From positions 1 through 9,049 of the forward strand of contig JABXKY010000328.1 of assembly GCA_013619005.1 (NCBI GenBank): a stretch of DNA of 9,049 nt, given 5' to 3'. Below, in pieces: positions 5,821-9,049 of this stretch (positions within the stretch are counted from its first letter, which is position 1; each line of letters opens with the position of its first letter). Position numbers and translations under genes: made by a program. The notes under the pieces are model-generated. The model was not told where the DNA came from, ran no database searches, and saw only the letters and a program-made list of their open reading frames with translations. The DNA comes from Candidatus Bathyarchaeota archaeon (lineage in GTDB: Archaea > Thermoproteota > Bathyarchaeia > TCS64).

Positions 5821-6822
5821 ATGGATACAAAAACATCAATGATATTAGCGATAATAGCCATAGGAGCGCTGCCTGCGCTCTCAATATACGCTTGGCAAAC
5901 AACTAACATCTATAATGAACAAAATGCGGTAGACGCGGCGTTACTTTTTGTAGAGAACAGCCCCACGTATAGCTGGGATGGAGTCGCAGGCTCCATAGAG
6001 GTCGTGGAAGCGTACAAGACGAGAAACACTAACGCGGTCTGGGAGGTCGTCGTGGCGTTCACTTCGGCCAACGCAGGATACGGAGATAGATCAGATCAGA
6101 TGGTTGCCACGGTCATCACGGACCACATCATCACTGTTACGGTTGAAGGTGACAGCGTATCAGCCGCGGTAATCGATGAATCCTGGGATGAACTCGGTGA
6201 TACAGAGGTAATAATCGATGACACGCCACACGGAGAAGCAGAGGACATGGCCATCGATTTCCTGAAAAACGGGCCGACCTTCAGCTTCGACGGAGTGCCA
6301 GGCTCAATCGAGGTGGTTGATGTCATCGCCGCAGAGAGTTACCCGGTCCAGTACTTCATCACACTAGCCTTCGAGTGCAGCCACGCCGGCTACGGAGATA
6401 GGGAGGGCGAGATACTTGCCCAAGTAATTTCGACTCACGAGATCAGGATAGCGTTAAGCAACGGCGTCATCGGTAGCGCCATCATCGACAACCAGTGGGA
6501 CGAACTAATCCAGAGACCTGTGAGCGTTAATTTTGTCATCTCTCCCGACCATGCAAAAGACATCGCGGTGCAGCACGTGAAGACTGAGTACCATGAACTC
6601 GAGGACGCGCCAATCCCCCAGGAGTGGACAGTAAGCAACCTAACACCCGAAGGCTTGGTCGGAACAACCACGTTGGAGTTCAGCGGAGCTGGATGGACAG
6701 TTAGAATACACTACGCAGTGGTTCTAGAACCAGTCTACAACATCCTAGTGGAATACGATAACGACGCAGGCTTCACTTGGGAAGGACAGATAGACTCCGA
6801 GGGAAACCTACTCGAGCCTTAA
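5821..6822 (+). CDS. Exported or membrane-anchored protein with tandem ~90-residue repeats
   Basis: I do not recognise a named family for this 333-residue protein. Residues 7-24 form a hydrophobic stretch after Lys4, a signal peptide or N-terminal anchor, placing the rest outside the membrane. Residues 36-125 and 139-229 are two copies of one domain. They share a helix ending in F.(E/K)N(S/G)PT(Y/F)S(W/F)DGV.GSIEVV, then AF....AGYGDR, a V(I/S)..H(I/E)I strand, and a closing (A/S)A(V/I)ID..WDEL. Residues 243-333 look like a third, diverged copy ending in a strand pair. Similar SPTF-FDG / HAGYGDR domains occur, to my knowledge, in uncharacterised archaeal surface proteins; a PepSY-like fold is possible but unproven. 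The protein is acidic with no transmembrane segment at the C-terminus. Its gene stands alone on the plus strand, with its own TATA box. Confidence 0.85.
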   Translation: MDTKTSMILAIIAIGALPALSIYAWQTTNIYNEQNAVDAALLFVENSPTYSWDGVAGSIEVVEAYKTRNTNAVWEVVVAFTSANAGYGDRSDQMVATVITDHIITVTVEGDSVSAAVIDESWDELGDTEVIIDDTPHGEAEDMAIDFLKNGPTFSFDGVPGSIEVVDVIAAESYPVQYFITLAFECSHAGYGDREGEILAQVISTHEIRIALSNGVIGSAIIDNQWDELIQRPVSVNFVISPDHAKDIAVQHVKTEYHELEDAPIPQEWTVSNLTPEGLVGTTTLEFSGAGWTVRIHYAVVLEPVYNILVEYDNDAGFTWEGQIDSEGNLLEP

Positions 6823-7686
6823 CAGGCCCAAATTTATTTTTAGAGACTCAGGTATCCCTGACTCGCACGGCACGCCCGTCTGACAGAACCCGCAGCCGTA
6901 GCCGTTGAACCCGTAGTGCCTCGGGACATACTGGCGGGTCATGGTGACGTACTTGCTGCAAAGCTCCTTGTTGTGACCCTCAGAGGTTATGGCTCCGATG
7001 GGGCATCTCTCTATGCATTCACCGCATGTGCCGTCCATGAGGAACAGGCAGTACTGGTTGTGGTGCTTAAACATCCTGGGTGTCGGCTCAATGACCGCGT
7101 CAACGATGATGCTTCCGGTTCTCATGGCCTTTCCCTTGGGCGTGATTAGGGCATCGCTGAGCCCGAATGTGCCCAGCCCTGCGGCGTACGCCGCGTGTCT
7201 CTCTGACCAGGTCGAGGCGAAGCTATACTTTTCGGACCTTGCCCCCTTCCACAGAGGGCTGATCATGGGCCCAACCGCCTCGTATCCCTTCTCCTTTAGC
7301 TTGGCGACCAGGTGTTCCCTCAGCTTGACGTTGATCTGCTCTCCTAGGACCCTTGACCTTGCCCACCTTTCGCTTGGGAAATGCGTCTCCTTCCTGTGGT
7401 CACTCTTTGTTGCATCAGTCTGGGGGAGTATCCAGCTGACCACCGTCAGGTCCTCGCGCCTGTACTCCTTACCGTGGGCGTCCTTCATGAACTCGTCAGG
7501 CATGACGTAAAAGTCTCCGATGTCCTGTTTGTAGAAATCGTAGAGCTCGTCCGCCCCACTGCTGAACCCTACAAGGGGAGCGGCCCAGGCCGGCTCGTCG
7601 TCCCACTTGCCCATAGTGTTTTCAGGGCCAGCGATGAACTCCTCGATGAGCCCCCTGATCCACTGGCCTAGGTTATCGTTACCCAT
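6808..7686 (-). CDS. QueG-like double 4Fe-4S protein (epoxyqueuosine reductase family)
   Basis: The 292-residue protein resembles epoxyqueuosine reductase QueG and the iron-sulfur/cobalamin proteins related to reductive dehalogenases. HAAYAAGLGTFGLSDALITP (164-183) and RTGSIIVD (189-196) belong to the corrinoid-type core. Two 4Fe-4S clusters can be built from eight cysteines: C213, C221, C224 and C228 (CGECIERCPIGAI), then C243, C265, C268 and C274 (CGFCQTGVPCESGIP). No Tat signal or hydrophobic N-terminus is seen, so it is cytosolic, unlike respiratory dehalogenases. Archaea normally make archaeosine rather than queuosine, so a true queuosine role is not expected and the substrate is open. 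ATG 7686 lies very close to the predicted transcription start, giving a nearly leaderless message. The gene ends tail-to-tail with the secreted-protein gene, overlapping by 15 bp. Confidence 0.85.
   Translation of the reverse strand: MGNDNLGQWIRGLIEEFIAGPENTMGKWDDEPAWAAPLVGFSSGADELYDFYKQDIGDFYVMPDEFMKDAHGKEYRREDLTVVSWILPQTDATKSDHRKETHFPSERWARSRVLGEQINVKLREHLVAKLKEKGYEAVGPMISPLWKGARSEKYSFASTWSERHAAYAAGLGTFGLSDALITPKGKAMRTGSIIVDAVIEPTPRMFKHHNQYCLFLMDGTCGECIERCPIGAITSEGHNKELCSKYVTMTRQYVPRHYGFNGYGCGFCQTGVPCESGIPESLKINLGLLRLE
6833..6841 (+). terminator. T-tract after the secreted-protein gene
   Basis: TTTATTTTT begins ten bases after the TAA of the plus-strand gene, typical of archaeal oligo-T termination. 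It lies inside the last codons of the convergent iron-sulfur protein gene, which therefore encodes it as N and K codons. Confidence 0.5.
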
Positions 7687-7708
7687 TATACCTCAGAACC
7701 GCAACCGC

Positions 7709-7720
7709 TTTATTTAAAGC
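7709..7720. promoter_or_regulatory. Shared, nearly symmetrical TATA element for two divergent genes
   Basis: CTTTATTTAAAG reads CTTTAAATAAAG on the other strand, a good archaeal TATA box in both directions. To the right, transcription would start near 7738, leaving about 20 nt with AGGTGA before GTG 7760. To the left it would start near 7689, making the iron-sulfur protein message almost leaderless. No second TATA candidate is visible in this 73-bp spacer. Confidence 0.6.
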
Positions 7721-7746
7721 AGGTCTCATGTGATTAAACAGCTTTC

Positions 7747-7752
7747 AGGTGA
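7747..7752 (+). promoter_or_regulatory. Ribosome binding site of the phosphoribosyltransferase (decides start)
   Basis: AGGTGA stands seven bases before GTG 7760. The in-frame GTG at 7730 has no such element and would lie before the predicted transcription start. Confidence 0.7.
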
Positions 7753-7759
7753 ACAAACT

Positions 7760-8338
7760 GTGGCGGATCTAGAATTCCTGTTCCTATCATGGGACGACGT
7801 GCAGAGGTTGAGCGAGAAGGTATCAGACCTCATCATGGACTCAGGGTATAAACCCGACCTTATAATCGCCATCAGCAGGGGGGGATTCGACCCCGCGAGG
7901 ATCATGAGCGACCAGTTGAATATCAGGAAGCTTGCGAGCCTCCAGATCATCTACTATACAGGTCTGAACACACGGAAGGAAGAGCCGGAGGTGCTCTTCC
8001 CGTTGAACGCCCAGATCGAGGGCCTCAAGGTCCTGGTCGTCGACGATGTTAGCGACTCCGGTAACAGCCTGATAGTGGTCAAGAAGTACGTCGAGGAGAA
8101 AGGAGCGTCCGAGGTCAAGCTTGCCACCCTCCACCACAAGCCCTGGAGCAAATTCATGCCAGATTTCTACGCCGAAGAGGTTGACAAGTGGATCATTTAC
8201 CCATGGGAGCCCAGGGAATCGGTTATCGAGCTAACTCAGATGCTATCAGCAGCCGGGATGGACAAAAGCATGATTCCCGAAAAGCTCAGAGAGATTGGGT
8301 TCAGCGATCAGCAGATCAAGAGATACCTAGAGATCTGA
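7760..8338 (+). CDS. Purine-type phosphoribosyltransferase
   Basis: This 192-residue protein belongs to the type I phosphoribosyltransferases that join a base to PRPP. The PRPP loop is VLVVDDVSDSGNS (91-103), with two Asp residues and the SDSG turn; ISRGG (39-42) supplies the pyrophosphate-side loop. The base-binding region is WIIYPWEPRES (144-154), close to archaeal xanthine/hypoxanthine-guanine enzymes, though I cannot tell the base. The C-terminus adds a short helical tail, EKLREIGFSDQQIKRYL, with the look of a UBA-like helix pair. GTG 7760 is the start because AGGTGA precedes it by seven bases; an upstream GTG (7730) would add 10 residues with no family match. The gene is divergent from the iron-sulfur protein gene and its 3' end overlaps the antisense coding-like tract by 31 bp. 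Confidence 0.9.
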   Translation: MADLEFLFLSWDDVQRLSEKVSDLIMDSGYKPDLIIAISRGGFDPARIMSDQLNIRKLASLQIIYYTGLNTRKEEPEVLFPLNAQIEGLKVLVVDDVSDSGNSLIVVKKYVEEKGASEVKLATLHHKPWSKFMPDFYAEEVDKWIIYPWEPRESVIELTQMLSAAGMDKSMIPEKLREIGFSDQQIKRYLEI

Positions 8339-8493
8339 GAAGAGGTAAAGACCATTTTCTTCAGCCGTTCCAAGCGGTGTGGGATGATCTCCTTGTGGAT
8401 TAGAATCTTTTCTGCCTCTACTATGGCGATATCAAGGCTTAGTCCCTCGTGATCGAAGGCATAGGCTACTTTCGTACTAGGCGTTCCGAGAAA
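8308..8493 (-). pseudogene. Coding-looking tract without start codon, unknown family
   Basis: Between stops at 8496-8494 and 8310-8308 the minus strand reads 61 codons with natural-looking composition, among them STKVAYAFDHEGLSLDIAIV, EAEKILIHKEIIPHRLERL and KKMVF. The amphipathic helix-like middle and codon choice resemble the real genes nearby. No ATG, GTG or TTG precedes the conserved-looking part, so either the gene has lost its start or it is a remnant of a larger protein. The tract is in the same frame as eS17, whose stop (8524-8526) is followed by two more in-frame stops before it. The last ten residues run antisense into the phosphoribosyltransferase gene and are probably not genuine. 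I do not recognise the family. Confidence 0.4.
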
Positions 8494-8523
8494 CTAGTTG
8501 TATTATGTGGGTACTCTTTGGAG

Positions 8524-8760
8524 CTACTGGAGCTCCTGTAGGGCCTCTGCGGCCTCCACTTGGGCCGCCGCCATCAGATCCGACTTAACGACGGTCGTGA
8601 TGTAACCTGCGATTTTGTTCCTGAGTCGCTTGCTCACATCGAGCCCAATCTCCCTGAGGAACTGCTTATTGGGCTCAAACTCGGGCTTGAAGCTGTACTC
8701 GTACTTTTCGATTAGCGCTAAGCTGATTCTCTTGATCATTTCTGTACGTACTTTTCCCAA
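8524..8760 (-). CDS. rps17e: Small-subunit ribosomal protein eS17
   Basis: This 78-residue protein matches eS17, a protein of the archaeal and eukaryotic small ribosomal subunit absent from bacteria. GKVRTEMIKRIS at the start, IEKYEYSFKPEFEPNK, and SKRLRNKIAGYITTVVK (39-55 in outline) are the family's hallmarks. The start is TTG 8760, directly before the universal GKVRT, with GGTG seven bases upstream. An ATG at 8790 would add ten residues that do not belong to the family and would lie before the predicted transcription start. The length is that of typical archaeal eS17. Its own TATA box (8801-8808) makes it an independent unit; the coding-like tract downstream may be co-transcribed. Confidence 0.96.
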   Translation of the reverse strand: MGKVRTEMIKRISLALIEKYEYSFKPEFEPNKQFLREIGLDVSKRLRNKIAGYITTVVKSDLMAAAQVEAAEALQELQ

Positions 8761-8767
8761 ATTCACG

Positions 8768-8771
8768 CACC
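8768..8771 (-). promoter_or_regulatory. Ribosome binding site of eS17 (decides TTG start)
   Basis: GGTG, complementary to the 3' end of archaeal 16S rRNA, stands seven bases before TTG 8760. It supports the rare start codon over the upstream ATG. Confidence 0.65.
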
Positions 8772-8783
8772 GTTTTGTACACG

Positions 8784-8966
8784 TTAGCATCTATGCAGTA
8801 CTTTTAAACGTTTAGGCTCACGTGTCTGGGTCAGCCGTATCCGGTCCAGCATGCTTGTTGTGTTATCTGATACTAGAAAGCCCCTCAGCTCCAGGTCGTA
8901 GGCTCCATCTGTGAGTGCAAAACGTAGTGTCTCGTCGGCCCAATCATCTTTCTTGAGCGCGAGCAT
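8784..8966 (-). CDS. Short hypothetical ORF, uncertain
   Basis: The minus strand encodes 60 residues from ATG 8966, with a plausible protein-like first part (ALKKDDWADETLRF, TDGAYDLELRGF). It belongs to no family I know. The last 15 or so codons coincide with the eS17 promoter and look less coding-like. The frame is open seven codons further upstream to a stop near 8988. A different frame is open from there to the window edge and also reads like protein (FDGFLAYPKKTSGRP), so this may be the end of a frameshifted gene. No ribosome binding site precedes ATG 8966. Confidence 0.3.
   Translation of the reverse strand: MLALKKDDWADETLRFALTDGAYDLELRGFLVSDNTTSMLDRIRLTQTREPKRLKVLHRC
8801..8808 (-). 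promoter_or_regulatory. TATA box of eS17
   Basis: On the minus strand TTTAAAAG is preceded by TAAACG, an acceptable BRE, and lies about 45 bp before TTG 8760. Transcription would start near 8779, leaving a leader of about 19 nt with the GGTG site. The box forms part of a 10-bp palindrome TAAACGTTTA (8805-8814). Confidence 0.6.
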
Positions 8967-9049
8967 AGATGAGTATTGATAGAGTGATCAATTGGTCTCC
9001 CTGATGTTTTCTTCGGATATGCAAGAAATCCATCAAAGCAGATTTGATA

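Noticed and set aside
6989..7510. Plus-strand open frame of 173 codons opposite the iron-sulfur protein gene
   Set aside because: The minus strand carries the eight ordered cysteines and the corrinoid-type core; the plus reading has no recognisable feature.
7730..7759. GTG 7730 as start of the phosphoribosyltransferase
   Set aside because: It lies before the predicted transcription start, has no ribosome binding site, and adds residues without family match.
8761..8790. ATG 8790 as start of eS17
   Set aside because: It would add ten residues before the conserved GKVRT and lies before the predicted transcription start.
1..9049. Mobile elements, CRISPR arrays or defence genes
   Set aside because: No transposase, integrase, terminal inverted repeats or regularly spaced repeats were found; the gene set is housekeeping in character.

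Overview
The window looks like a piece of an archaeal chromosome, most likely from the TACK group (a Bathyarchaeia-like or crenarchaeal relative is my best guess; the phylum is not settled by what I can see). The evidence is an archaeal/eukaryotic-type ribosomal protein eS17, a 20S proteasome beta subunit resembling the non-catalytic crenarchaeal/thaumarchaeal paralogue, an XPB-Bax1 pair, a NadM-type NMN adenylyltransferase, a tRNA with encoded CCA, and archaeal TATA boxes about 25 nt before short leaders with GGTG/AGGAGG ribosome binding sites.

Layout. Positions 1-186 hold no gene I can support, only a hairpin and a (CG)n tract behind tRNA-Ala(CGC), which is at 187-262 on the minus strand. 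From 5687 down to 316 a tightly packed minus-strand cluster reads nadM, a free-standing B3/B4 domain protein, rtcA, xpb, bax1 and psmB. Junctions are overlaps of 4-8 bp or gaps of 6-9 bp, apart from a 53-nt gap before psmB, so one polycistronic transcript is likely. It joins NAD synthesis, a possible tRNA quality-control domain, RNA end processing, DNA unwinding/repair and a proteasome subunit. Three members carry substitutions or losses at expected functional positions: Ala at the catalytic position 1 of PsmB, no recognisable nuclease motifs in the C-terminal part of Bax1, and KEE in place of RED in XPB.

A 133-bp divergent spacer (5688-5820) with a 12-bp perfect palindrome and an 8-bp direct repeat spaced by 21 bp separates this cluster from a plus-strand gene (5821-6822). 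That gene encodes an exported or membrane-anchored protein with two clear copies, and probably a degenerate third, of a domain of about 90 residues. It meets tail-to-tail, with a 15-bp overlap, a minus-strand QueG-like double 4Fe-4S protein (6808-7686). That gene and a plus-strand phosphoribosyltransferase (7760-8338) appear to share one symmetrical TATA element at about 7709-7720.

The right end carries eS17 (8524-8760, TTG start) on the minus strand with a good promoter. Below it lies a coding-looking tract with no start codon (8308-8493), and above it a short uncertain ORF (8784-8966) whose end contains the eS17 promoter. Start codons are often non-ATG (TTG for nadM, bax1 and eS17; GTG for the phosphoribosyltransferase), in most cases supported by a well-placed Shine-Dalgarno. 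I saw no mobile element, CRISPR array or prophage gene.
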